From Mycobacterium sp. 1100029.7 (GTDB lineage Bacteria; Actinomycetota; Actinomycetes; Mycobacteriales; Mycobacteriaceae), in the NCBI RefSeq assembly GCF_001665235.1, contig NZ_LZSC01000027.1:57112-121111 (forward strand): 64,000 nucleotides of DNA, given 5' to 3'. The stretch's first letter is position 1. Each line of letters starts with the position of its first letter. The position numbers and the translations under genes are program-made. Below are positions 27,275-36,940 of the stretch, piece after piece. Below the pieces are notes generated by a model. That model did no database searches. It worked only from the letters and a program-made list of their open reading frames with translations, and was not told the origin of the DNA.

Positions 27275-28883
27275 GTTCGGCCTCCATCCTGGTGCGAATA
27301 TCTTGGCGGAGATCGCCTTTGGCGACTTTTCCGCCGGATGACCGAGGTATCTCGTCGACGACGATGAAGCGCTCCGGCAGCAGTTCCTTGGAAACCCCCA
27401 GTGCCAGCAGGTGGTCGACCAGCTCGGGCAGTTCGATGGACGCCGAATCGGCGAGTTCGGCGTAGAGACAGACCCTTTCGCCGAAGATCGGATCGGGCAT
27501 GGCCACCGCGGCCGCCAGTGCGATCGCGGGATGCGTCATCACGGCGTCCTCGACCTGCGATGCGCTGATGTTCTTACCGCCACGCAGGATGAAGTCGGAC
27601 GTCCGGCCCGTCACCGTCAGATAACCGTCGGTGTCGAGTTCGCAGATGTCGCCCATCAGCATCCACCCGTCCCGGGTGAACAGCTTGTCGTGGTCGGTGC
27701 CCCCCAGATACCCGAGACTGGTTGCCGGGCCCCGGCACGCGGGCTGGCCGCGTCCCGTCGCGGTGACATCCCGGTCCCCGTCGAACAGCCGGACCTCCAT
27801 CTCCGGGACGATGCGGCCGCTGGTCCGCAGCCGGCGGTCCCGGGTGTCGTTGACCGTTGTCGCGCTCAGCAGTCCGGTTTCGTTCGACCCATAGAACTGC
27901 AGGATCTTCGCACCGGTGAGCTCCTCGAATTCAGCAGCGGGCCGATAAGGTATCGCCTCGCCCCCGGTGAAAACCACGCGCAGCGAACTCAAGTCGTTAT
28001 CGCGACAGGCGCGATCAGCCATCAGCATCGTCAATTGTGAACTGACGCAGCAGAACACGGTCACCCGATGCCGTGCTATCGCCTCGCACGCCGCCTTGGC
28101 GGTGAAACGCTCCAGAATCACCGTGCCGGCCCCGAGGTAGATCGGCGTGGTGTGGCTGGTCCACAGGCCGAAGCCGAACGGGGTGGGAATGACCGGCAGG
28201 AACACGTCGTCGGAGGACAACAGCCCATTGGCGACGGCCTTCTGGTGAAAGTAATGCCAGCGGTTCTGGGTGTGCACGACGCACTTGGGCAAGCCGGTGG
28301 TGCCCGAAGTGGAATTGATCAAGAACACGTCGTCGGGCCCGAGTTGGGACTCAATTGCCACCGCAGGGAACGGCGCGTCGACGTCAAGGCGCAACGAATC
28401 CGCCTCGTGACCCAGGACTCGCAGCGGCACAGACGATTCCGCGGCGGCGCGGGCCGCGGCATCGCGGTGCTTTTCGTCGCTGATCAAGATTTTCGGCTGC
28501 GCATTGCCCAGCAGTGCAGTGACTTCGCGGGTACCGGCGCGTGCACCGATTCCGACGACGACGGCGCCGCAACGTTCGATCGCGACGAAAAGCACATGGA
28601 TCGCGGCAGAGTCGCGGTGCCACACCGCAACCCGGTCACCGCGTCCGACGCCCAGACCCACCAGCTGACCCGCCAGAGTGGTTGCGGCCAGGTCGAATTG
28701 AGACCAGTTGAGCCCCTCGCCCGGCTCGTCGGAAAAGGCATGACGGTGCGGGGCTTGTGCTGCGTTGCGGCGCACCGCGTCCGACAACGTCGAATCCGAC
28801 CACCATCCGGCCGCGCGGAAGCGGACCGAGTCCTCGTCGGTGAATGCCGGCGAGCCCGCGGTATCCAGCCCACCGGCACCCAT
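27261..28883 (-). CDS. Acyl-CoA synthetase (AMP-binding, FadD-type)
   Basis: A 540-residue ANL-superfamily ligase. The AMP-binding P-loop is INSTSGTTGLPKCVV, the adenine motif is FYGSNETG, the ribose-binding region is DGWMLMGDICELD, and the hinge/A10 Lys lies in IPRSSGGKVAKGDLR at the C-terminus. It forms an acyl-CoA from an acid, ATP and CoA. ATG 28883 is preferred over two TTG codons just upstream. It heads the operon with the aldolase and amidohydrolase. Substrate specificity is not readable from motifs. Confidence 0.93.
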   Translation of the reverse strand: MGAGGLDTAGSPAFTDEDSVRFRAAGWWSDSTLSDAVRRNAAQAPHRHAFSDEPGEGLNWSQFDLAATTLAGQLVGLGVGRGDRVAVWHRDSAAIHVLFVAIERCGAVVVGIGARAGTREVTALLGNAQPKILISDEKHRDAAARAAAESSVPLRVLGHEADSLRLDVDAPFPAVAIESQLGPDDVFLINSTSGTTGLPKCVVHTQNRWHYFHQKAVANGLLSSDDVFLPVIPTPFGFGLWTSHTTPIYLGAGTVILERFTAKAACEAIARHRVTVFCCVSSQLTMLMADRACRDNDLSSLRVVFTGGEAIPYRPAAEFEELTGAKILQFYGSNETGLLSATTVNDTRDRRLRTSGRIVPEMEVRLFDGDRDVTATGRGQPACRGPATSLGYLGGTDHDKLFTRDGWMLMGDICELDTDGYLTVTGRTSDFILRGGKNISASQVEDAVMTHPAIALAAAVAMPDPIFGERVCLYAELADSASIELPELVDHLLALGVSKELLPERFIVVDEIPRSSGGKVAKGDLRQDIRTRMEAEHEHA

Positions 28884-28943
28884 CAACAAATAATAGGAAA
28901 ACCGCGCGTGATCCGGTCGGCGGGTGGCGCCCGACGTGTCCGG

Positions 28944-29180
28944 CTAGGGATCCTGAGGCGGTGCGGCAGGCTGTTGCGGTCCGTGACCGAGGGTCGGATG
29001 GCGGTGCGGAGGCGGCGGCCGCTGCGGATTGATGGGTCCACAGTTCAGCCCGGCGATGCAGCCGGGGCCTCCGCCCGCAACCAGCGTCTGATCAGACTTG
29101 CCAAGCTCGCTGAGCGGCAACGCAAGCGCGGCGACGGCGCCGCACACTGCGGCTATAGCTTTGCACCTGCCATTCCCCAC
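28944..29180 (-). CDS. Small exported Pro-rich protein with GLNCG motif (paralogue A)
   Basis: A protein of about 78 residues with a basic N-terminus (GNGRCKA), a hydrophobic signal-like stretch (IAAVCGAVAALALPLSEL), and a mature part containing PGCIAGLNCGPINPQRPPPP and a His/Pro/Gln-rich tail. The core is repeated in the adjacent gene at 29210-29527, which supports both as real genes. GTG 29180 is taken as the start; a TTG three codons upstream is possible. Function unknown. The paired Cys could form a disulfide once exported. A lone gene order with no ribosome-binding site keeps the start uncertain. Confidence 0.65.
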   Translation of the reverse strand: MGNGRCKAIAAVCGAVAALALPLSELGKSDQTLVAGGGPGCIAGLNCGPINPQRPPPPHRHPTLGHGPQQPAAPPQDP

Positions 29181-29209
29181 AAAGCCCAAGTGTAGCCACT
29201 CGCGCCGCG

Positions 29210-29527
29210 CTACTGCTGCGGCGCAAGACGTGGCGGGTTGGTCGCCGGTGGTGGCCGGGGCGGGTTGATGCGCCCACAGTTCAATCCGACGATGCAGCTC
29301 GCGCCGCCGTCTTCGGGCCGGATCGTGAGGGCCATGCCCTGCAGCGCCGAGTCACTCGCCCAGCAACAGTCCCCCGGCGATGGCGGCGCCGGAGTCGCAC
29401 TCGACGACGGATCGTCGGTCGCGTTGGCACGCAGCACACCGGCACCACCGACACCGCCGAACACCAAAGCGAGCGCGGCAGCACCGCCGCACGCTGTGGT
29501 AATCGACCTGCGCGTGCACTTAAGCAC
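29210..29527 (-). CDS. Small exported Pro-rich protein with GLNCG motif (paralogue B)
   Basis: A 105-residue protein with N-terminal KCTRRSITTACGGAAALAL, a likely Sec signal peptide ending near residue 35, a Ser/Ala/Pro stretch, and a C-terminal SCIVGLNCGRINPPRPPP motif nearly the same as its downstream neighbour. Two further Cys (GDCCWASD) lie in the middle. The GTG at 29527 is the best start; a long open upstream frame is antisense to the membrane-protein gene and is rejected. Tandem duplication is the simplest origin of the pair. Function unknown. Confidence 0.68.
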   Translation of the reverse strand: MLKCTRRSITTACGGAAALALVFGGVGGAGVLRANATDDPSSSATPAPPSPGDCCWASDSALQGMALTIRPEDGGASCIVGLNCGRINPPRPPPATNPPRLAPQQ

Positions 29528-29590
29528 GTGGTGAAGCCTAGTTTCTTTGGGCCCGAATCGGTAGAGCCAAACGCACCTAAGATTTCCAGC

Positions 29591-30115
29591 ATGTCGCCGA
29601 ACGTGCAGGGCAAGCGGGTCAGGGCCGGGCTGCTGAGTGGCGCTGCCGCGGGCGCTGCCGGCACCACCGCGCTGAACGTGATCACGTATCTGGACATCGC
29701 GGTACGCGGTCGCCCGACAAGCAGTACCCCCGAACGCACCGTGGAGGCGATGGCCCGGTTGTTCGGGTTGACGGTCCCCGGCAGCGGCGACGTGCTTGCC
29801 CATCGAGTGGCCGGCCTGGGCGCGCTCACCGGCTACGCCGCCGGCATCGGAATGGGAATCATCCTCGGTCTGGCCGTTGCGCTGGGTTGGCGGCCCGGGC
29901 TGCTGGCGGCCACGCTGGTCGCATCGCTGCTGGCCCTGGTCGGCACCAATGGCCCGATGACCGTCCTTGGCGTCACCAATCCACTCACCTGGAGCGTCAC
30001 CGACTGGATCAGCGACCTGATCCCGCATCTGGGCTACGGCATCGTCACCGCCCTGGTGCTGCACTACCTCGCGCCGCTGTGCGATTCACCGGCCCGGCAA
30101 TCTTGGGATCGGTAG
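29591..30115 (+). CDS. Hypothetical integral membrane protein
   Basis: A 174-residue protein with about four hydrophobic segments: near residue 10 (GLLSGAAAGAAGTTALNVI), a central ALTGYAAGIGMGIILGLAVA, LLAATLVASLLALVG, and a C-terminal GYGIVTALVLHYLA. Gly/Ala-rich helices suggest tight packing. The first loop is polar (RGRPTSSTPERTVEAMARLF). No transporter or enzyme motif was recognised. The ATG at 29591 follows a purine-poor leader, so the start is moderately certain. It diverges from the small exported protein genes and precedes the SHOCT-domain gene by 68 bases. Confidence 0.7.
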   Translation: MSPNVQGKRVRAGLLSGAAAGAAGTTALNVITYLDIAVRGRPTSSTPERTVEAMARLFGLTVPGSGDVLAHRVAGLGALTGYAAGIGMGIILGLAVALGWRPGLLAATLVASLLALVGTNGPMTVLGVTNPLTWSVTDWISDLIPHLGYGIVTALVLHYLAPLCDSPARQSWDR

Positions 30116-30183
30116 CCACACCCGAGGTTTCCACTTACCGGGAACCGCTGCGGCCGGCAGCGCGCCGCGAAAAGGAATCGTCG

Positions 30184-30528
30184 ATGAAAACCAAAGCCGC
30201 CGTGCTGATCTCGGGAGCGATTGTGGCGCTACTGCTGGTTTCCCGCTATTTCGCGCTGAGCCGCACCGGCATGCCGTTGGGATGGCTGCTGTACTTCGGG
30301 CTACCGATCACCGCAACCGGCGTGCTGTTCGCGTGGCGGCTGATCAACCTCGGCGCGGGCTGGCGCAGCACCGTCGACGATCCGGAGCCGCGTCGGCGGT
30401 TGCGGCCGGTGGCGCCGGCCGAGGTGGTCTCCGAGCGGCTGCGCCAGCTCGAGGCCCTGCACGCCCGAGGAGCGATCTCCGACACCGAGTACAGCGCGCA
30501 GCGCCTGCAGATCATCTCCACCATGTGA
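30184..30528 (+). CDS. Small membrane protein with C-terminal SHOCT domain
   Basis: A 114-residue protein with two hydrophobic segments (AAVLISGAIVALLLVSRYF and WLLYFGLPITATGVLFAWRL) and a C-terminal short helical SHOCT-type motif (LRQLEALHARGAISDTEYSA). SHOCT motifs occur at the C-terminus of many bacterial membrane proteins and may mediate oligomerisation. The ATG at 30184 has an AAAAGGAA ribosome-binding site. It may be co-transcribed with the preceding membrane protein gene. Confidence 0.78.
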   Translation: MKTKAAVLISGAIVALLLVSRYFALSRTGMPLGWLLYFGLPITATGVLFAWRLINLGAGWRSTVDDPEPRRRLRPVAPAEVVSERLRQLEALHARGAISDTEYSAQRLQIISTM

Positions 30529-30558
30529 CGGCGCAGCGGAAGCTTTGGGTGCGCGGCG

Positions 30559-31455
30559 GTGTTCGAAGTGTGCATGGGCAGCGCACACGTAGCCCGGCTG
30601 CTCGAACGCTATCGGGCGTCGGGCAGGTTCGTCACCGCCGGGGGAATCAGGTCGTTCGTGCTGGACGACGGGCCCGCGGAGGCTCCCGCCGTGGTCTGCG
30701 TGCACGGCGTCCCCTCCTCGGCGTACCTGTACCGCAAGGTGGTCCCCGCCTTGGCCGGGGCCGGGTTGCGTGGCATCGCGATCGATCTGCCCGGCCTGGG
30801 GCTGGCGGAACGGCCGGTCGACGCCGACTACACCTGGACGGGACTGGGCCGCTGGCTGCTGTCGGCGATCGAGGAGCTGCAACTCGATCGCTTCCATCTC
30901 GTCCTGCACGATATCGGCGGCCCGATCGGTTTCGAGGTGGCCGGGGCGGTACCCGAGCAGGTGCTGTCGATGACGCTGCTGAACACCATCATCGAAGTGC
31001 AGGCGTTCCGTCGGCCGTGGCCGATGGAGCCCTTCGCGCATCGGGGTATCGGAGCCGCCTGGCTGGCGGCACTGCGGATGCCGGGCGTTTTCCTGGCCGT
31101 CATGCGACTGGTCGCGGTGAGCCGTCGAGTCCCGGCCGCCGAACTCGCGTGCTGGCTGCCTTTGCTGTTCGGTGACGACGGCGGTCGGGCGTTCTTGAAG
31201 ATCATGCGCGGCTTCGAACTGACCGCCGAGAAACAACGGCGGTACCTCGACACCGTCCACAACGCGCCGTATCCGGTGCAGGTCGTGTGGGGCGTGCGAG
31301 ACACGATGCTGTCGTGGCAGCGGTACGGCGTCGCGGCGCAGCGCGCCGCCGGAGTGCTGGAGTCAATCAAGTTGCCCGCCAAGCATTTTCTGCAAGAGGA
31401 CTGTCCGCAAGAAATCGCCGAGGCGGTCTATCGATTCGCGGCGCGCCGCCACTAG
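30559..31455 (+). CDS. Alpha/beta hydrolase with Asp nucleophile (haloalkane dehalogenase/epoxide hydrolase-like)
   Basis: An alpha/beta-hydrolase of about 298 residues. The oxyanion region is VCVHGVPSSAYLYRKV and the nucleophile elbow is LVLHDIGGPIGFEV, where Asp replaces the usual Ser as in haloalkane dehalogenases and epoxide hydrolases. The likely acid is in WGVRDTML and the base in AKHFLQEDCP. An Asp nucleophile indicates SN2-type opening of a C-halogen bond or epoxide. The start is uncertain between GTG 30559 and ATG 30574. It lies between two membrane-protein genes, with no obvious operon partner. Confidence 0.83.
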   Translation: MFEVCMGSAHVARLLERYRASGRFVTAGGIRSFVLDDGPAEAPAVVCVHGVPSSAYLYRKVVPALAGAGLRGIAIDLPGLGLAERPVDADYTWTGLGRWLLSAIEELQLDRFHLVLHDIGGPIGFEVAGAVPEQVLSMTLLNTIIEVQAFRRPWPMEPFAHRGIGAAWLAALRMPGVFLAVMRLVAVSRRVPAAELACWLPLLFGDDGGRAFLKIMRGFELTAEKQRRYLDTVHNAPYPVQVVWGVRDTMLSWQRYGVAAQRAAGVLESIKLPAKHFLQEDCPQEIAEAVYRFAARRH

Positions 31456-31491
31456 CCCGACCCGGCCGGTCACTCGGTTACTGTCGGCGCT

Positions 31492-32337
31492 GTGCTGATC
31501 GGATTCCTGCTCGCCCTGGGCTGCTCGGTGTGTTACGGCGCAGCGTCGGTGCTGCAAGCTGTCGCGGCGCGCTCGGTGGAAGCCGGCGGGACCTCCGGCG
31601 TCGACGCGAAGCTGTTGTTGCGCGCGTTACGGCAGTGGCGCTACCTGGCCGGCATCGGCCTCGACGGACTCGGGTTCGTGCTGCAGGTCGCGGCGCTGCG
31701 CCTGGTGCCGATCTACGTCGTTGCCGCCGCGCTGGCCGCGTCGATCGCGGTCACCGGGCTGGTGTCGGCATGGGTGCTCTCGGCGCGACTGACCAAGGCG
31801 GAGTGGACGGCCGTCGGGGTGGTCTGCGTCAGCCTCGCCGCACTGGCGGGTGCGGCCGGGCCCGGTCACTTCCGCCACGGGCCGCCCGGGCTGGGCTGGG
31901 CGCTGCTCGTCGTGGTCGCCGCGATCGTCGTTCTCGGTGCCATCGCCGGACGGCTGCCCGACCGGGAGCGCGCGCTGGTGCTGGGCCTGGGCGCCGGGAG
32001 CGGGTTCGGTGTCGTCGAGATCGGGGTGCGCCTGCTCGACCAGATCGATCCCACCAGGGCCGCGTTCTACACCAACCCCGCCCTGTACGCCGCGGCCGGT
32101 GGTGGCGCCGCGGGGTTTCTGTTGTTCACCTCCGCACTGCAGCGCGGCTCGGTGACGACGACGGTGGCAGCGATGGTGGTCGGTGAAACCATCGCGCCCG
32201 CGCTCGTCGGGGTGCTGTGGCTCGGCGACACCGCCCGACCCGGCTGGGGCTGGGTGGTGATCGCGGGCTTCGTCGTCGCCGTCGGCGCAACGCTGATGCT
32301 GGCCCGGTTCGGTGAGGCGCCCGCGGAATCCGGCTAA
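31492..32337 (+). CDS. DMT/EamA-like multi-spanning membrane protein
   Basis: A 281-residue integral membrane protein with about nine to ten hydrophobic helices arranged as two similar halves, the pattern of drug/metabolite transporters of the DMT superfamily. Each half has Gly/Ala-rich helices (ALGCSVCYGAASVLQAVAA and GGGAAGFLLFTSALQ). The GTG at 31492 is assigned from the reading frame and the first helix; no ribosome-binding site stands out. Its stop overlaps the convergent acyl-CoA synthetase stop by four bases. The substrate is unknown. Confidence 0.78.
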   Translation: MLIGFLLALGCSVCYGAASVLQAVAARSVEAGGTSGVDAKLLLRALRQWRYLAGIGLDGLGFVLQVAALRLVPIYVVAAALAASIAVTGLVSAWVLSARLTKAEWTAVGVVCVSLAALAGAAGPGHFRHGPPGLGWALLVVVAAIVVLGAIAGRLPDRERALVLGLGAGSGFGVVEIGVRLLDQIDPTRAAFYTNPALYAAAGGGAAGFLLFTSALQRGSVTTTVAAMVVGETIAPALVGVLWLGDTARPGWGWVVIAGFVVAVGATLMLARFGEAPAESG

Positions 32338-33938
32338 GACGGCGCGGCCTCCGGAACCGGTTGTGCCGCGTCGGTAAACGTGGTGCCACGTGGTGCCCGG
32401 CTCAACAACACACCACCCTGGGCGCTGACGCCCGCGGCGATCAATTCGCGCTTGAGGATCTTGTTGGTCGCCGTCGCCGGAAGGTCGTCGTTGATGCGCA
32501 CATAACGCGGCCACCCCTTCGGCGACAGGTCGTGCTGTGCGGCCAGGAAGTCCTCGAGATCCGTTGGCGACAGGTCCATCCCGGGACGCAGCACCAGCGC
32601 CGCCATCACCTGGTCACCGACCCGCTCGTCGGGTACGCCATACACCGCGACCTGACTGACTTGGGGCAGCCGCTCCAGGATCCGCTCGATCGGTGCGGCC
32701 GCCAGATTCTCACCGTCGACGCGCATCCAGTCCGCGGTGCGCCCGGCCAGATAGATCCACCCGTCGGCGTCACGATAGGCCAGATCGCCCGCCCAGTACA
32801 TGCCGTGCCGGATGCGCTCGGCGGTGGCATCCGGATCGTTGTAGTAGCCGACGAACGGACCGGCGCCCTGAGTGTTCACCAGTTCACCGACCGCGTCGTC
32901 GAAGTTGGTCAGCGCGCCGTGTTCGTCGAATTGCGCGACGGCACATTCCGTCAGGGTTGCCGGGTTGTAGATGCTGACGCCCGGATACGGCTTGCCGATG
33001 GACCCCGGCGGCGTGCCGTCTTCGCGGACGACGATCACCGCGAACTCGCTGGAGCCGAAACTGTCGATCACTCGGCAGCCGAAACGCCGCGCGAATTCGT
33101 CGATGTCGCGGTCCGTCGCTTCGTTGCCGAACGCGACTCGCAGGGTGTTGTCGGCGTCGTCGGGGCGCTCGGGAGTGGACAAGATCAGGGCTAGGGGCTT
33201 GCCGACGTAGTTCAGATAAGTCACGCCGTAGCGGCGTACGTCGTCGAGGAAGCGCGACGGCGAGAACTTGGCGGGGACCATCAGTGCGCCGACGCCGATC
33301 GCGACCGCCCAGCCGGCCGCGACACCGTTGGAGTGAAACAGCGGCATCGCGAGGTAGCAGACGTCGGCCGGGGTGACGTCGTATTGATAGATCAGGCTGG
33401 CGCCGCACATGACGGCCATTCCGTGGGCGAATCGCACGGCCTTGGGATTGCCGCTGGTGCCCGAGGTGAAGATCATCATGAACGTGTCGGCGGCGACGAC
33501 TTCGCGGTGCGGGGTCAGCGGCGGCGCTGCCGCGACCGCGTCCGCATAGCGCGGGTCGCCGACGTTGAGCACCTGAATTCCGTGGAGATCCATACCCTCC
33601 AGCAGTGAGTTGTGCTCGTCGTCGACAAGGACGATCTGGCAGTCCGAACGTGCAATGTCGGAGCGCAAGGCGGCGCCGCGGCGAGTGGTGTTGAGACCGC
33701 ACAGTACGTAACCGCCCAGCGCGGCGGCCGCCATCGAACGCAGCATCGCCGGCGAATTGCCCAGCGCGGCACCGACATGCAACGGGCGGGCCGGATCGGC
33801 GAGCCCGATCAGCGCGGCCGCTTCGCCTTCGGCTTCGGCCAGGTGCTCGCGCCAGGTCCACGTCCGGTCGCCGTGCGCGACCGCGGCGGTGTCGTCGTTG
33901 CGGCGCTCCCGCAGTAGCTGCTGAACCGTCTCCGGCAC
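32334..33938 (-). CDS. Acyl-CoA synthetase (FadD1/FadD17-like)
   Basis: A 534-residue AMP-binding ligase with P-loop IFTSGTSGNPKAVRF, adenine motif SFGSSEF, ribose region YWAGDLAYRDADGW and C-terminal catalytic Lys in PATATNKILKREL. Overall it resembles mycobacterial FadD1/FadD17-type enzymes, which activate steroid side-chain or long acids; the exact orthologue is not certain. The GTG at 33938 has GAGGAAG at seven-base spacing. It is the last gene of the nine-gene operon that begins with FadE at 41390, and would provide the CoA ester for that pathway. Confidence 0.92.
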   Translation of the reverse strand: MPETVQQLLRERRNDDTAAVAHGDRTWTWREHLAEAEGEAAALIGLADPARPLHVGAALGNSPAMLRSMAAAALGGYVLCGLNTTRRGAALRSDIARSDCQIVLVDDEHNSLLEGMDLHGIQVLNVGDPRYADAVAAAPPLTPHREVVAADTFMMIFTSGTSGNPKAVRFAHGMAVMCGASLIYQYDVTPADVCYLAMPLFHSNGVAAGWAVAIGVGALMVPAKFSPSRFLDDVRRYGVTYLNYVGKPLALILSTPERPDDADNTLRVAFGNEATDRDIDEFARRFGCRVIDSFGSSEFAVIVVREDGTPPGSIGKPYPGVSIYNPATLTECAVAQFDEHGALTNFDDAVGELVNTQGAGPFVGYYNDPDATAERIRHGMYWAGDLAYRDADGWIYLAGRTADWMRVDGENLAAAPIERILERLPQVSQVAVYGVPDERVGDQVMAALVLRPGMDLSPTDLEDFLAAQHDLSPKGWPRYVRINDDLPATATNKILKRELIAAGVSAQGGVLLSRAPRGTTFTDAAQPVPEAAPS

Positions 33939-33959
33939 TGTCTCACTTCCTCGTCGGGC

Positions 33960-35551
<1,592 letters not shown>

Positions 35552-35555
<4 letters not shown>

Positions 35556-36502
35556 GTCACCACGCTTGGGCTCATCGCCTCGAGCAGCTCACGCAGGTCG
35601 GCACAGACCAACTGCTGCGCCGATGTGGCCGGTCCGAACGACTGGATCGTCATGAAGCCGTGAAACAGCCCCGGAAAGTCGCGGTGGATCACCGGTACGC
35701 CCGCGTCGCGCAATCGGCACGCATAGTCACCGCCCTCACTGTGCAGGGGATCAAGTCCGGCAGTGACGACGATGGCGGGCGCCAGACCCGCATGCGACTG
35801 CGCGCGGGCCGGAGCTACCACGGAGAATGGTTCGAATTGTGTTTCAGCACCCAGGTATTGGCGCCAGTACCACTGCATCGCCGCCCGGGTGTTGAAATAT
35901 CCGGTGCCGTAGCGGCGGTAGCTCTCGGTGTCGAAACAGGGATCGATCGCAGGGTAGATCAGCAGTTGGGCGGCGGGTGCGGTGACGCCGCGGTCGCGGC
36001 ACCGAATCGCGGTGACTGCCGCGAGATTTCCACCCGCACTGTCGCCGGCCACCGCGGTGCGGTGCGGATCGGTGCCGAGTTCGTCCGCATGCGCGACGGC
36101 CCAGCGATACGCCGCATAGGCGTCGTCGGCGGCGGCGGGCGCGGGATGCTCGGGTGCCAGGCGATAGTCGACCGAGACCACCACCGCTCGGGTGCCGCGC
36201 GTCAGGGCCCGGCAGAAGGCATCGTGAGACTCGATGTCGCAGAACACGAATCCGCCACCGTGGTAGAACACGATCGCGGCGCAGCCGCCGGCCGGCGCGC
36301 CGTGCGGGCGGTAGATCCGTACCGGAATGGGGCCGTCGGGCCCCGGAACATCGCGGTCGGTGGTGCTCTGGACATCGTCGAGGTTGGCGACGGGCAGGCG
36401 CCGCTCGGCCACCGCGGCGCGCGCCTGCGGACCGGTCATGTTCTCCACGCGCGGGAAGCCCACGTTCAACGCTTCGAGCATCGCTGCCACGCCGTCGTCC
36501 AT
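35552..36502 (-). CDS. Alpha/beta hydrolase, HSL-type esterase/lipase
   Basis: A 316-residue hormone-sensitive-lipase-family esterase. The oxyanion motif is FYHGGGFVF, the nucleophile elbow VAGDSAGGNLAA (Ser near residue 160), the acid is in VTAGLDPLHSEG and the base in FPGLFHGFM. It hydrolyses carboxylic esters. Coupling to the Baeyer-Villiger gene suggests a ketone to ester to acid-plus-alcohol sequence, by inference. It follows the OB-fold gene by 26 bases in the igr-like operon. Confidence 0.93.
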
Positions 36503-36528
36503 CTACACCTCCGACCTCGCCGTTGAGG

Positions 36529-36936
36529 TCATGCGGGCCGGTACTTGAGCAGGGTGATTCCGGCTGTTTCCAGATCGTAGAACACCGGCTGCACCCGCAT
36601 ACCGATCCGGATGTCGTCGGGATCGACGTCGACCAGCTCGGTGCTGATTCTCGGCCCGGCGTCCCACTGCACCACCGCGAGCAGCTGGGGCACCGCGTCG
36701 GCCCACGGCGGGCCGGTCGGCCTGCGAGCAACGGTATAGGTGTACAGCGTTCCCGCGCCGTCGATTTCGCGCCATTCCAGGTCGTCGGCCAGGGTTCCGG
36801 GGGCAAGGGTGCGCGGGTAGAAGACGTAGCGCTGCAGCGACGGCGAGTACTGCACGACGATTCGTCGCTGCGCCAAACCATCCCAGAAGGGGCGCGACAC
36901 CGGCGTGGGCTCCGGCACCGGTAGGTGCATGCTCAT
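36529..36936 (-). CDS. DUF35 OB-fold protein lacking zinc-ribbon cysteines (partner of Ltp2-like aldolase)
   Basis: A 135-residue protein with a DUF35 layout: N-terminal helix VSRPFWDGLAQRRIVVQY, a former rubredoxin-like ribbon (residues about 28-45) and a C-terminal OB fold (GTLYTYTVARRP then QLLAVVQW). Zinc-ribbon DUF35 proteins have four Cys in the ribbon; this protein has no Cys at all. In the cholesterol side-chain pathway DUF35 is fused to ChsH2 and forms an aldolase complex with Ltp2. Here it is a separate gene four bases after the Ltp2-like gene, and probably stabilises it in the same way. Confidence 0.82.
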   Translation of the reverse strand: MSMHLPVPEPTPVSRPFWDGLAQRRIVVQYSPSLQRYVFYPRTLAPGTLADDLEWREIDGAGTLYTYTVARRPTGPPWADAVPQLLAVVQWDAGPRISTELVDVDPDDIRIGMRVQPVFYDLETAGITLLKYRPA

Positions 36937-36940
36937 GGGG

